From contig NZ_JAAGNZ010000001.1 in NCBI RefSeq assembly GCF_010747415.1, positions 1,922,001-1,986,000 of the forward strand: a stretch of 64,000 nt of DNA, in the 5' to 3' direction. The first letter of the stretch is position 1; each line of letters starts with the position of its first letter. A model generated the notes under the pieces. That model was not told where the DNA came from. It saw nothing but the letters and a program-made list of their open reading frames with translations, and ran no database searches. This document shows positions 1 to 7,781 of this stretch, one piece after another. This DNA comes from Spirosoma agri (GTDB lineage: Bacteria > Bacteroidota > Bacteroidia > Cytophagales > Spirosomataceae). The translations under genes were made by a program, and so were the position numbers.

Positions 1-334
1 GGGCACGAACCGCTGGCTGATCAATTACGAAAATATCCTGTTCTCCAAACTGAACCTGGTTGGCTTTCGGGTCGCTTTTATTACGTTCGCCAACTTAGGG
101 CTGGTTAGTTTTCCGGATCGACCACTACTGAAAGGACCCATCTATCAGGGCTACGGCATCGGGTTTCGACTCCGCAATGAAAACCTGACGTTCAATAGTT
201 TCCAGATCCGATTGGCCTATTATCCCAATATCCCCAATAACAGCTATCCATTCCGATATGCGTTTGAAGGTATTCCGGTTTTACGCTTTAGGGATTTCGA
301 TTTAGCCGCTCCTCAGCTTATCCCTTATCGATAG
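1..334 (+). CDS. C-terminal part of a barrel-like envelope protein (5' end outside window)
   Basis: An open frame from base 2 runs without a stop to TAG at 332-334 and gives 110 residues. The sequence alternates short aromatic and aliphatic stretches (for example GFRVAFITFANLGLVSF, IYQGYGIGFRLRNENL and FNSFQIRLAYYP), as in amphipathic strands of outer-membrane beta-barrels. It has no membrane helix. I do not recognise a specific family from this piece, so outer-membrane location is inference from strand pattern only. The next gene, MarR, begins 62 bp downstream behind its own palindromic region, so it is probably a separate transcription unit. Confidence 0.6.
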   Translation, partial: GTNRWLINYENILFSKLNLVGFRVAFITFANLGLVSFPDRPLLKGPIYQGYGIGFRLRNENLTFNSFQIRLAYYPNIPNNSYPFRYAFEGIPVLRFRDFDLAAPQLIPYR

Positions 335-339
335 GGAAC

Positions 340-390
340 AAATATAATGGTATATAATGTTGCTACATTAAATGTTATTGCATTATATTT
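340..390. promoter_or_regulatory. Candidate MarR operator/promoter region with nested palindromes
   Basis: A perfect 10-bp inverted repeat (AAATATAATG at 340-349, CATTATATTT at 381-390) encloses two shorter palindromes: AATGT-TGCT-ACATT at 356-369 and AATG-N6-CATT at 371-384. TATATTTG at 384-391 fits the Bacteroidota -7 element TAnnTTTG. MarR regulators usually bind palindromes over their own promoter, so autoregulation is inferred. If TATATTTG is the real -7 box, transcription would start almost on the ATG at 396, meaning a very short or absent leader. Confidence 0.45.
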
Positions 391-395
391 GCACC

Positions 396-851
396 ATGTC
401 AATAGAAACCGACATTAAGCAGACGGCACCCTTTAAGAATCCTTATCACCGGGTAATGGTCAATCTGATGTACACCAGTAATTGGGTAGCTGATACCCAG
501 ATGCGCGTGTTAAAACCATTCGGGCTGACCCTGCAACAGTACAATGTCCTGCGAATTCTGCGTGGCCAATATCCGCATCCGGTGAAAGTGAGTGATATCA
601 CGGAACGGATGCTTGACAAAATGTCGAATGCATCGCGGCTGGTGGACAAGCTGGTTGCCAAGAAGTTCGTGCTGCGGACCGAATGCCCCAGCGACCGTCG
701 GGCGGTCGACGTTGTGATTACCGATAAGGGACTTTCCTTACTGAAACGCCTGGATGTTCATCAGGGTGATCTGGAAGAAAGTCAACGTGCCAAACTGACG
801 GAGGATGAGGCTGTTTATCTTAGCCAATTGCTCGACAAGCTGCGGAACTGA
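396..851 (+). CDS. MarR family transcriptional regulator
   Basis: A 151-residue winged-helix regulator of normal MarR length. The recognition-helix region lies around residues 50-80 (LTLQQYNVLRILRG, then KMSNASRLVDKLVAKKFV) and is followed by the family beta-wing signature SDRRAVDVVITDKG near residues 100-115. An upstream in-frame ATG at 372 would add eight residues lying inside the palindromic promoter region, so the ATG at 396 is preferred. The YceI gene follows after 49 bp on the same strand with no terminator between, so the two are probably co-transcribed. MarR proteins commonly sense small phenolic or oxidising compounds; the ligand here is unknown. Confidence 0.88.
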   Translation: MSIETDIKQTAPFKNPYHRVMVNLMYTSNWVADTQMRVLKPFGLTLQQYNVLRILRGQYPHPVKVSDITERMLDKMSNASRLVDKLVAKKFVLRTECPSDRRAVDVVITDKGLSLLKRLDVHQGDLEESQRAKLTEDEAVYLSQLLDKLRN

Positions 852-900
852 ACAGTATTACCATTTAAATCAATAACATAACTAATTACAGTACACAAAA

Positions 901-1506
901 ATGAAAACGCGTCAATTTCTTGCTGGTCTCGTTGCAGTTGCCGTAATGGCCGGTACCTCGGCTTTTGTTGGTCCAAAAAAAGTAGCTACATATAAAGTAG
1001 ATACACAGAAAAGTGTTCTGAACTGGAACGGTAAAAAAGTAACCGGCGAACACTCCGGTAACGTTAAATTGTCGGATGGTTCGCTAGTCGTAGACGGTGG
1101 TAAACTGACGGGCGGTACGTTCAATTTCGATATGAACAGCATCGTTTGTACGGACCTGACCGATGCTGGCTATAATGCTAAATTCATCGGCCACATAAAG
1201 TCGGAAGATTTTTTCAACACGGCGAAATTTCCAACGTCGACGTTCAAAATCACGAAAGTAACGCCAAAAGGTGGTGATGCGTACGACATCACCGGTAACA
1301 TGACCATCAAAGGCATTACCAACGCTGTAACGTTCCCGGCTACGGTAAAAACGACGGGTAACACCATCGAAGCCAGCGGCAAAGCAACGCTTGACCGTAC
1401 GAAATATGATATTCGTTACGGATCGAAATCGTTCTTCGAAAACATCGGTGACAAAGCTATCTATGATGATTTCACGGTAGAAATGAAAGTTGCTGCTACG
1501 AAATAA
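901..1506 (+). CDS. YceI family periplasmic protein
   Basis: The 201-residue product has a signal peptide (about residues 1-23, MKTRQFLAGLVAVAVMAG) followed by one full YceI domain. Family hallmarks are visible: the opening YKVDTQKSVLNWNGKKVTGEHSG, the central SEDFFNTAKFPTSTFKITKV, and the KGITNAVTFPA strand. YceI domains are lipocalin-like barrels that bind isoprenoid or other amphipathic ligands and are often induced by stress. Placement directly after a MarR gene suggests control by that regulator. A terminator hairpin follows the stop codon. Confidence 0.92.
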   Translation: MKTRQFLAGLVAVAVMAGTSAFVGPKKVATYKVDTQKSVLNWNGKKVTGEHSGNVKLSDGSLVVDGGKLTGGTFNFDMNSIVCTDLTDAGYNAKFIGHIKSEDFFNTAKFPTSTFKITKVTPKGGDAYDITGNMTIKGITNAVTFPATVKTTGNTIEASGKATLDRTKYDIRYGSKSFFENIGDKAIYDDFTVEMKVAATK

Positions 1507-1532
1507 GCGCCTTTTCGTACCACCCTTACTTG

Positions 1533-1564
1533 CTCCCTGATGCCTACCGGCATTGGGGAGTTTT
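1533..1564 (+). terminator. Intrinsic terminator after the YceI gene
   Basis: CTCCCTGATGCC at 1533-1544 pairs with GGCATTGGGGAG at 1549-1560, counting two G-U pairs. The loop is 4 nt and TTTT follows at 1561-1564. It lies 26 bp past the YceI stop codon. Confidence 0.75.
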
Positions 1565-1597
1565 GTGTCTGGTCGGCTGTAATGTAACTACCTAATC

Positions 1598-1667
1598 TCC
1601 CACAGCCGCACAACGGACACAGAGAACGGGAGTCTAATTCCTTTGTGTTCGTTGTGCGGCTGTGGGA
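1598..1667. repeat. Long inverted repeat between convergent genes
   Basis: Arms at 1598-1623 and 1642-1667 match at 24 of 26 positions around an 18-nt loop. The region sits between the YceI gene (+) and the HsdR-N-like gene (-), beyond the YceI terminator. It probably acts as a terminator for the minus-strand gene. It contains no ORF or mobile-element ends. It resembles, in less perfect form, the palindromes at 22018-22092 and 54569-54639, but the sequences are unrelated. Confidence 0.8.
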
Positions 1668-1685
1668 AACTACGCTGTGGTACTA

Positions 1686-2129
1686 TCAACCGAATGTCGG
1701 GAAGTCATCCAGAAACCGGACTTCGGATGTAGTATGGTCGATTCCGCAGCAGTAGTGCAGTAAACCATTGGTAACGACCAGATAAGGTGCTCGGTGAACA
1801 TGATTATACCGGGCAATTTGGTCGAATGTCGATTGGGTCAGGGTAATATGCGGAGCTTTGCACTCAACGACGAGAAAAGGCATTCCCTGCCGGTCAAAAG
1901 CGACGACATCGGTGCGTTTCTGGGTCTTATTCAAGACAACCCCGCCTTCTGAACGGACCAGCGCTTTGGGGTATCCATAGTGCGTTAGAAGCAGGTTGAC
2001 GATGTGCTGTCGTACCCATTCTTCGGGCGACAGACGGACGTACTTCCGGCGCAACGAGTCGAAAATGTAGGGTTTCCCATCGACTTGTTTAGTTTTGCAA
2101 TCAAAGTTGGGCAGGTTCAGCGTAACCAT
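1686..2129 (-). CDS. HsdR N-terminal-like restriction-fold protein (stand-alone)
   Basis: The 147-residue protein has the small nuclease fold found at the N terminus of type I restriction subunits (HSDR_N). The PD-(D/E)xK-type core is visible as RTDVVAFDRQG followed by FLVVECKAP, giving Asp and the Glu-Cys-Lys pair. No methylase, specificity or helicase gene is nearby, so this is a solitary domain of the kind common in Bacteroidota, not a restriction system. The ATG at 2129 (MVTLNLPNF) was chosen because the 41-codon extension to 2252 overlaps the start of the divergent AMP nucleosidase gene and looks unlike the family. The biological role is unknown. Confidence 0.8.
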   Translation of the reverse strand: MVTLNLPNFDCKTKQVDGKPYIFDSLRRKYVRLSPEEWVRQHIVNLLLTHYGYPKALVRSEGGVVLNKTQKRTDVVAFDRQGMPFLVVECKAPHITLTQSTFDQIARYNHVHRAPYLVVTNGLLHYCCGIDHTTSEVRFLDDFPTFG

Positions 2130-2250
2130 ACCACTAAAGTAATGCGTGAATGACTGAAATCGTGACTGATGGTCTATTTTATGATCAGTTTTTCGGTTCA
2201 CTCGTTCGCTCAACCACAATTCGTACCGGCGATCCGGTCGTTCACCAGGC

Positions 2251-3021
2251 ATGAAAACAAAAGAAGAGATCGTACAGAATTGGTTACCGCGTTACACGGG
2301 TACACCGATTGAGCAATTTGGGGAGTATATCCTGCTGACCAACTTTATCAATTACGTTGACCTGTTCGCGGCCAAGTTTAATGTCGAAATATTCGGGATG
2401 GGCCGGGCCATGCAAACGGCCACGGCCAACAATATTACAATCATTAATTTCGGGATGGGTAGTCCAATGGCGGCTACCGTTATGGACCTGCTGCTGGCCG
2501 TTGAGCCAAAGGCGGTGCTATTTTTAGGGAAATGCGGTGGGCTGAAAAAAACGCAGATCGGCGATCTGATTTTACCCATTGCCGCCATTCGTGGTGATGG
2601 AACCAGCAATGATTACATGCGCCCCGAGATTCCGGCGCTGCCGTCGTTCCGGTTGCAGCGGGCCGTTTCCTCGACCATCAAACGATACGAAATGGATTAC
2701 TGGACCGGTACGGTTTACACGACTAACCGGCGCATCTGGGAGCACGATGAGGTGTTTAAAGACTACCTGCGTGAAATCCGGACAATGGCGATCGACATGG
2801 AAACCGCAACAATCTTTACCGTTGGGTTCGTGAATTCAATCCCGCACGGCGCATTGCTGCTCGTGTCCGACAATCCACTTGTGCCGGAAGGGGTCAAAAC
2901 GGAAGAAAGCGACAAACGCGTAACCGGGCAGTTCGTGAACCGACATCTGGAGATCGGCATCGACGCCCTACTCGAACTCGAATCATCCGGCGACTCGGTA
3001 AAACACCTGAAATTTGAATAG
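2251..3021 (+). CDS. amn: AMP nucleosidase
   Basis: The 256-residue product belongs to the nucleoside phosphorylase superfamily and matches the short Bacteroidota AMP nucleosidase, which hydrolyses AMP to adenine and ribose 5-phosphate. Visible hallmarks are the phosphate/ribose-binding INFGMGSPMAATVMD, VLFLGKCGGLKK, and the late MAIDMETATIFTVGF motif, where the Met-Glu pair contacts ribose, followed by LLLVSDNPL. It lacks the extra N-terminal domain of the roughly 480-residue E. coli enzyme. It stands alone, divergent from the HsdR-N-like gene with a 121-bp gap. A 15-bp hairpin follows it. Confidence 0.88.
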   Translation: MKTKEEIVQNWLPRYTGTPIEQFGEYILLTNFINYVDLFAAKFNVEIFGMGRAMQTATANNITIINFGMGSPMAATVMDLLLAVEPKAVLFLGKCGGLKKTQIGDLILPIAAIRGDGTSNDYMRPEIPALPSFRLQRAVSSTIKRYEMDYWTGTVYTTNRRIWEHDEVFKDYLREIRTMAIDMETATIFTVGFVNSIPHGALLLVSDNPLVPEGVKTEESDKRVTGQFVNRHLEIGIDALLELESSGDSVKHLKFE

Positions 3022-3064
3022 CGATCGACCGAGAAACCGGTTCATCACTAGTTGAAAGAAACAG

Positions 3065-3107
3065 TTGTCTCCTGACCAGACGGCATTGGCTGCTGGTCAG
3101 GAGACAA
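3065..3107. terminator. Bidirectional hairpin between amn and the TPR gene
   Basis: A perfect 15-bp stem (TTGTCTCCTGACCAG at 3065-3079 with its complement at 3093-3107) encloses a 13-nt loop. It lies between two convergent genes, 43 bp after the amn stop and 7 bp before the stop of the TPR gene. There is no strong T tract on the plus strand. Confidence 0.6.
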
Positions 3108-3114
3108 ACTCTCG

Positions 3115-4452
3115 TTAGTTACATACGTCACTGATGGCTTTATAGGCCGGGGTGTAGCCAAGCTCACCTGCTTTCGAGAGATCGAGGCAGCCGCCGTTTT
3201 CATCGCCGAGACTATGTCGGATAAGACCCCGCACATAAAACGCTTCGCTGTACCGGGGATTCAATTTAATGGCATTGTTGCAATCGGTGATGGCTCCCCG
3301 CTGGTCGCCCTGGGCTGATTTGATCAGTCCCCGCGTAAAATAAGCTTCTGCATACGTCGGGTTTAATTCGATCGATTTGTTCAGATCGATGATCGCCCCT
3401 TTTTGATCACCCTGTTTATTTTTGCTGACGCCCCGGCTGAAATACGCTTCCGACCGCTCCGGCGAGAGCACACCAATGCGATTACGTTCCTCTACTTTGT
3501 TGCGAAGATTATCGAGAATGGGGTGGGTAATACGACCAACGTAAACGACTTTCGTATCGTTGTTTGTATTGTTCATCTCGATCGCCTGGGAAAAATCCAG
3601 TGCTGCCCCTTTCTGGTCGCCCAGTTTGCCACGGCAAAAGCCCCGTCCGTAATAAGCTTTGTAATTATCGTTCTTGAGCGCGATAGAGCGGTCATAATCG
3701 GCTAAAGCTCCTTTGTAGTCCTCCAGTTTTCCTTTGGCATAGGCCCGGTAAAAATGGGCTTCACTATCTTCCGGACTCAGTTCGATGGCTTTGTTGAGGT
3801 CGGCAATGGCCCCAGTGAAATCATTCAGCTCCGTCTTTGAGATACCCCGTCCGGCAAACGCCTGCGATCGCTTCGGCGTTAGTTCGATCACCTTCGTGAA
3901 GTCGGGCAGGCTCCCCGAAAAATCGTCCAGCTTTTGCTTGGTAATGCCACGGGCGTAGTAGACCAGCACATTCGCCGGATCGAGTTCGATGGCTTTCGAG
4001 AAATCGGCCAATGCGCCCCGGTATTGCTCAATTTTGTTACGGCTGATCCCCCGGTTGTAGTAGGCTTGCGGTTCGTCAGGATTCAGTTCGATGGAGCGGC
4101 TGAAGTCGAGCAGGGCAGCCCGGTGATCGTCTTGTTTGCTTTTGCTGACACCCCGGCTCAGGTAAGCCATGGCATCTTTGGGGTTGATTTCAATGGCCCG
4201 GTCGTAGTCGAGAATGGCCCCCCGGTGGTCTTTGAGATTGGCTTTGACCAAGCCCCGGTTGTAGTAGCTTGGCGCATTTTCGGGGTTCATGGTGATGGCC
4301 ATACTAAAGGCCTGAAGGGCGCCGGTAAAATCGTTGGATTTACTTTTGCCGATTCCACTCTCGAAAAAATCGACGGCCGTTTGCTGGGCCAATGTCAGGA
4401 AAGGTACACAGAGACAGAATAAGGCAACTAGCGGCAGAAGAGGTCGCTTCAT
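3115..4452 (-). CDS. Secreted tetratricopeptide-repeat protein
   Basis: A 445-residue protein with a signal peptide (about residues 1-22, ending LTLAQQ) followed almost wholly by 34-residue TPR units, roughly a dozen. They share the pattern AYYNRGLVKAN.KDHRGAILDYDRAIEINP. The repeats are regular except for an insert of about 25 residues around NNTNNDTKVVYVGRITHPILDN in the second half. The last unit is a shorter SLGDENGGCLDLSKAGELGY, typical of a capping repeat. TPR arrays mediate protein-protein contacts; the partner is not evident from neighbours. It is probably periplasmic. Confidence 0.85.
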   Translation of the reverse strand: MKRPLLPLVALFCLCVPFLTLAQQTAVDFFESGIGKSKSNDFTGALQAFSMAITMNPENAPSYYNRGLVKANLKDHRGAILDYDRAIEINPKDAMAYLSRGVSKSKQDDHRAALLDFSRSIELNPDEPQAYYNRGISRNKIEQYRGALADFSKAIELDPANVLVYYARGITKQKLDDFSGSLPDFTKVIELTPKRSQAFAGRGISKTELNDFTGAIADLNKAIELSPEDSEAHFYRAYAKGKLEDYKGALADYDRSIALKNDNYKAYYGRGFCRGKLGDQKGAALDFSQAIEMNNTNNDTKVVYVGRITHPILDNLRNKVEERNRIGVLSPERSEAYFSRGVSKNKQGDQKGAIIDLNKSIELNPTYAEAYFTRGLIKSAQGDQRGAITDCNNAIKLNPRYSEAFYVRGLIRHSLGDENGGCLDLSKAGELGYTPAYKAISDVCN

Positions 4453-4791
4453 AAGGATAAGTACAAGAAAAAGTATGACCGGTGAGTCGATAAATGATTC
4501 AAACCCTAAAATTATACGTTAGACGCCGATTGGCAAGGCATTACGTGTGTTAAATTTCTGTAAGTCAGCCTATTGGAATACTAGAGTTTTTTGGCAATCA
4601 AAAAATCACTGTCAGAATAACCGCCGTGCAACGGTAGAAATTAAGCATTAGTGACATTTTGTCTTATAGGAAATTGAGCAATCAGTCAAAAATGGACAAA
4701 AAGTCAGTATTTGATTTGTTTCTTACATTGGTACGCTGTTTGACTAAAGAAGACTGTGTTCGATCATGAACCTTTCTAACAACAAAAAAAC
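4453..4791. other. Intergenic region upstream of hsp20
   Basis: These 339 bp separate the divergent TPR and hsp20 genes and should carry both promoters. The stretch is AT-rich near 4680-4740 (TTTG at 4710-4713), but I could not fix a convincing TAnnTTTG box. No heat-shock CIRCE-type inverted repeat, ORF or RNA gene was seen. Confidence 0.5.
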
Positions 4792-5214
4792 ATGGCAACT
4801 TTAGTTCGATATAACCGCATTCCAACGTTCGCTAATCCTTTTTACGGTCGTCCTGTTATCGATCGCTACCACAACACAAACCTGAATGTTCCGGCTGTGA
4901 ACGTGAAGGAAGTTGATAACGCCTTCCAGCTTGAACTGGCTGCTCCTGGCTTGAAAAAAGAAGATCTGAAAATCAACGTAGAAAACAATACGCTGACGAT
5001 TGCATACAAACCAGAAGAAAAAGCGGACGAAACAACGCCCAAATTCACCCGGCATGAGTTCAGCTTCAACGCTTTTGAACGGAGCTTCCGTTTGCCCAAA
5101 ACAGTAAACGCCAACGACATCAAGGCTGCCTATGTCGATGGTATCCTGACGGTTGACTTACCAAAAATTGAGGTAAAAGAAGAAAAATTAGTGAAAGAAA
5201 TCGCCATCGGTTAA
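4792..5214 (+). CDS. Hsp20 / alpha-crystallin family small heat shock protein
   Basis: A 140-residue cytoplasmic holdase chaperone. The alpha-crystallin domain begins near residue 35 (VNVKEVDNAFQLELAAPGLKKEDL) and contains the conserved late motif A-x-x-x-x-G-x-L-x-v as AAYVDGILTVDLPK near residues 113-126. The short N-terminal arm (TLVRYNRIPTFANPFY) and the basic tail match the usual Bacteroidota form. The family binds unfolding proteins without ATP. It is monocistronic, closed by the bidirectional hairpin at 5237-5281. Confidence 0.93.
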   Translation: MATLVRYNRIPTFANPFYGRPVIDRYHNTNLNVPAVNVKEVDNAFQLELAAPGLKKEDLKINVENNTLTIAYKPEEKADETTPKFTRHEFSFNAFERSFRLPKTVNANDIKAAYVDGILTVDLPKIEVKEEKLVKEIAIG

Positions 5215-5236
5215 CCGGACGGGCGAACGATACATG

Positions 5237-5284
5237 AAACGGGGGAGCTGGTAGCTGATTTGGCTGCTGGCTCCCCCGTTTTGG
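5237..5284. terminator. Bidirectional terminator between hsp20 and the TrpF-like gene
   Basis: AAACGGGGGAGC at 5237-5248 pairs perfectly with GCTCCCCCGTTT at 5270-5281, followed by further T residues on the plus strand. It serves two convergent genes. Confidence 0.8.
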
Positions 5285-5950
5285 TTAATCAGTCAGAAGC
5301 CGCATAAGCGATTCTAGTTTGTGGGCATCTAATTGGCCGTTTGTTCGAACCCCACTGCAAACATCAAGGCCGAACGGTCCCACGGTGTCTATAGCCCGGC
5401 GAACATTGTCGGTACTGAGTCCACCGGCCAGGAAGACCGGAACGGACGATTGCTCAACGATCTGACGGCTAACGGCCCAGTTATGCACCCGCCCGGTGCC
5501 ACCCAGTTCCTTAACGGCCAGATTGGGGTTACCCGAATCAAGCAGTAACGCATCGACCCCGTTCTGAACAGCCTGCATTGCTTCGTCGCAGTTTCGCTCG
5601 TCAATGACGTGAATTACCTGCACAAGCTTGATAGCGGGTAAGGCGCTGCGTAGTTGAGCGTACGTCTCGGGCCGAACGGCGTCGACCAGCTGAATGGTAT
5701 TCGCGCCTACGCGCTGCTGATGAGCCACGATGGCTACCGCACTGGTTTCGCTGGTAAGCATGAACGTCGCCACGGGTGGGGGCGTAGACCGAACAATCTG
5801 AGCCGCCAGCCCGTCTGCCACAACTCCAGGACCACTGGGCATCTGGCCAACCAGCCCCAGGGCATCGGCACCAAGCCGAATGGCTAGTTGCGCTTCATCG
5901 AGGCTGCTGATGCAACAAATTTTAATCCGGGTTCTGAGGGGTAAGTGCAT
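5285..5950 (-). CDS. TrpF-like (phosphoribosylanthranilate isomerase family) protein
   Basis: The 221-residue (beta/alpha)8 protein aligns by eye with phosphoribosylanthranilate isomerase. It has the strand-1 KIC motif with the catalytic-type Cys, the strand-5 LLLDSGNPN carrying the catalytic-type Asp, and the phosphate-binding FLAGGLSTDNV and GLDVCSGVRTNGQ at the C terminus. The first motif is unusual: true TrpF reads KICGxT, whereas this one reads KICCISS. The gene also stands alone, not in a trp operon. It could be a TrpF paralogue with another substrate. The family is clear, the reaction is not. Its start faces the MFS gene at 6038. Confidence 0.7.
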   Translation of the reverse strand: MHLPLRTRIKICCISSLDEAQLAIRLGADALGLVGQMPSGPGVVADGLAAQIVRSTPPPVATFMLTSETSAVAIVAHQQRVGANTIQLVDAVRPETYAQLRSALPAIKLVQVIHVIDERNCDEAMQAVQNGVDALLLDSGNPNLAVKELGGTGRVHNWAVSRQIVEQSSVPVFLAGGLSTDNVRRAIDTVGPFGLDVCSGVRTNGQLDAHKLESLMRLLTD

Positions 5951-6037
5951 TCGCTGCGGTATTTTACGAGTTGATTGGTGAATGGATGGACAAAAATCGA
6001 ATTTAATCGGTTAATTCAGTAATCAGCCTACTAAAAC

Positions 6038-7291
6038 ATGGTTACCGACAGTACCAAAGTTGACACCTACGCTTCCCTACGTATTCCTGATTTCCGCTAT
6101 TTTGTGATGAATAGTTTCCTGATGACGGTGACGTTGCTCATTCAGGAAGTTATTCTGGGCTACGAACTCTACAAAATCACGCATGATCCGCTGGCGTTAG
6201 GGCTGGTTGGATTAGCGGAAGCCCTGCCCTTCATTGCCATATCGCTCTTTGGCGGTCATCTGGCCGACCGACGGGACAAGAAACGCATCTTGCAGTGGAG
6301 TTCGCTGGTCATTTTTCTAGGGTCAGTGATCCTGTACTTCGTTTTTCAGCCGACTGTCGTGGCTACGTTGTCGCAGACGGCCCGCTTGGCGACGATTTAC
6401 GGTGTGCTGATGCTCATCGGTACAGCGAAGGGTTTTTATTCGCCCGCCAGTTCATCGATGAAACCCTTTCTAGTGCCGCGTGAACTCTATGCGAACTCGG
6501 CCACCTGGAGTAGTTCGTTCTGGCAGGCTGGTGCCATTGTGGGGCCGGGCGTGGCCGGATTTCTCTATAACTGGGTTGGGTTTGATAATACGTTGCTGGT
6601 AATCATTGGTTTGTTCGGATTTTGCTTCATACTAATTGCCTTCATCAATCCTAAGCCTGTTCCGGCAACCGTTGGACCGGCACAAAGTCTGCGCGAAAGT
6701 CTCAAAGAAGGATTCCGATTTGTTTTCAAAACTCAGATTGTCCTGTATGCGATTTCGCTCGATCTGTTCTCGGTTCTTTTCGGGGGTGTAGTCGCTATTC
6801 TGCCTGTCTTTGCCGAAGATATTTTAAGGGTCGGTGCGCAGGGACTTGGCTTTCTTCGGGCGGCTCCATCGGTCGGGGCCCTGCTCACGATGGCTTACAT
6901 GACGAAACACCCGCCCACCCACAATGCGTGGCGTAATATGCTGCTGGCCGTAGCGGGTTTCGGGGTCACGACAATTATCTTCTCGCTGTCGACGAATTTT
7001 TACCTGTCGCTCCTGATGTTGGCGTTGACGGGGGCTTTTGATAGTGTCAGTGTGATCATCCGGCAGACAATTCTACAGATTTTCCCGCCTGACCACATGC
7101 GGGGGCGTGTAGCCGCCGTTAATGGTATCTTCGTGAGTTCGTCGAATGAAATTGGCGCATTCGAGTCGGGCTTGCTGGCCCGACTGCTGGGTACGGTGCC
7201 TTCCGTAGCGTTGGGCGGTGTCGTTACGCTGGTTGTCGTATCTTACGTGTACTCGAAATCGAAGGAGTTATTTGCCGTGCGACTGAGCTGA
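6038..7291 (+). CDS. MFS transporter, EntS-like exporter group
   Basis: The 417-residue inner-membrane protein has the 12-helix pattern of the major facilitator superfamily. The loop 2-3 signature reads GGHLADRRDKKRI near residues 68-80, and a related motif, MRGRVAAVNGIF, lies near residues 352-363 in the second half. The overall pattern (DFRYFVMNSFLMT at the start, a central EGFRFVFKTQIVLYAISLDLF) fits the MFS_3/EntS drug or siderophore exporter group. The substrate cannot be read from sequence. It is monocistronic, followed by a hairpin at 7318-7358. Confidence 0.87.
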   Translation: MVTDSTKVDTYASLRIPDFRYFVMNSFLMTVTLLIQEVILGYELYKITHDPLALGLVGLAEALPFIAISLFGGHLADRRDKKRILQWSSLVIFLGSVILYFVFQPTVVATLSQTARLATIYGVLMLIGTAKGFYSPASSSMKPFLVPRELYANSATWSSSFWQAGAIVGPGVAGFLYNWVGFDNTLLVIIGLFGFCFILIAFINPKPVPATVGPAQSLRESLKEGFRFVFKTQIVLYAISLDLFSVLFGGVVAILPVFAEDILRVGAQGLGFLRAAPSVGALLTMAYMTKHPPTHNAWRNMLLAVAGFGVTTIIFSLSTNFYLSLLMLALTGAFDSVSVIIRQTILQIFPPDHMRGRVAAVNGIFVSSSNEIGAFESGLLARLLGTVPSVALGGVVTLVVVSYVYSKSKELFAVRLS

Positions 7292-7317
7292 CGGCTCCCG
7301 GATAAGTCTACAAAACT

Positions 7318-7358
7318 ACTCGCCCGACTGCGTCTGGTTAACAGGCAATCGGGCGAGT
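7318..7358. terminator. Hairpin between the MFS gene and a small convergent gene
   Basis: ACTCGCCCGA at 7318-7327 pairs perfectly with TCGGGCGAGT at 7349-7358. A further TGC/GCA pair lies inside the loop. It is 26 bp past the MFS stop and 19 bp from the stop of the convergent small gene. Confidence 0.65.
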
Positions 7359-7377
7359 ATTGATAATGAAAACGATA

Positions 7378-7581
7378 TTATTGAGGAGTGGAAGCATGAT
7401 TGCTTAAAAAAGCATTCACATCAATCTGTTCGTTGAGCAGAACACGAGCATTGAAAATCTCCCAGAAAAGTTCATCAGAGAGATCATGATCACGTTCTAG
7501 CTGGATCATGTCGCGGATGCTTGCCTTGAGTTGTCCGGTTTGGGGTTGCACCTGAGAAGCGCTGGGTTGGTAGTTTTCCAT
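7378..7581 (-). CDS. Small hypothetical protein
   Basis: A 67-residue acidic, hydrophilic protein with no signal peptide or membrane segment. The central part (LKASIRDMIQLERDHDLSDELFWEIFNARVLL) should form helices; the ends are low-complexity and polar. I do not recognise it. Support for a real gene is the clean ORF between two genes, normal coding composition and a hairpin at its 3' side. The 200 bp upstream hold its promoter and that of the divergent beta-propeller gene. Confidence 0.55.
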   Translation of the reverse strand: MENYQPSASQVQPQTGQLKASIRDMIQLERDHDLSDELFWEIFNARVLLNEQIDVNAFLSNHASTPQ

Positions 7582-7781
7582 GACCTTTGTTTGTAAGCGT
7601 GCGAGATTTTAAACACCCTCGATTTTATATTGTTTCTAAACGTGGCGGAAGTGAACAAGGGTCGGTTAGAATAATCATATTGGTTCCAGTTGGTACAAGC
7701 CGTTAACCAACTTCTATCTTGTCATCATGCAACAAAATAAATTTCAATGAATTTAGAAATACCTGATTATCAAGCTTTATT

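Noticed and set aside
1686-2129. Type I restriction-modification system
   Set aside because: Only the small HsdR N-terminal-like domain exists; helicase, methylase and specificity subunits are absent.
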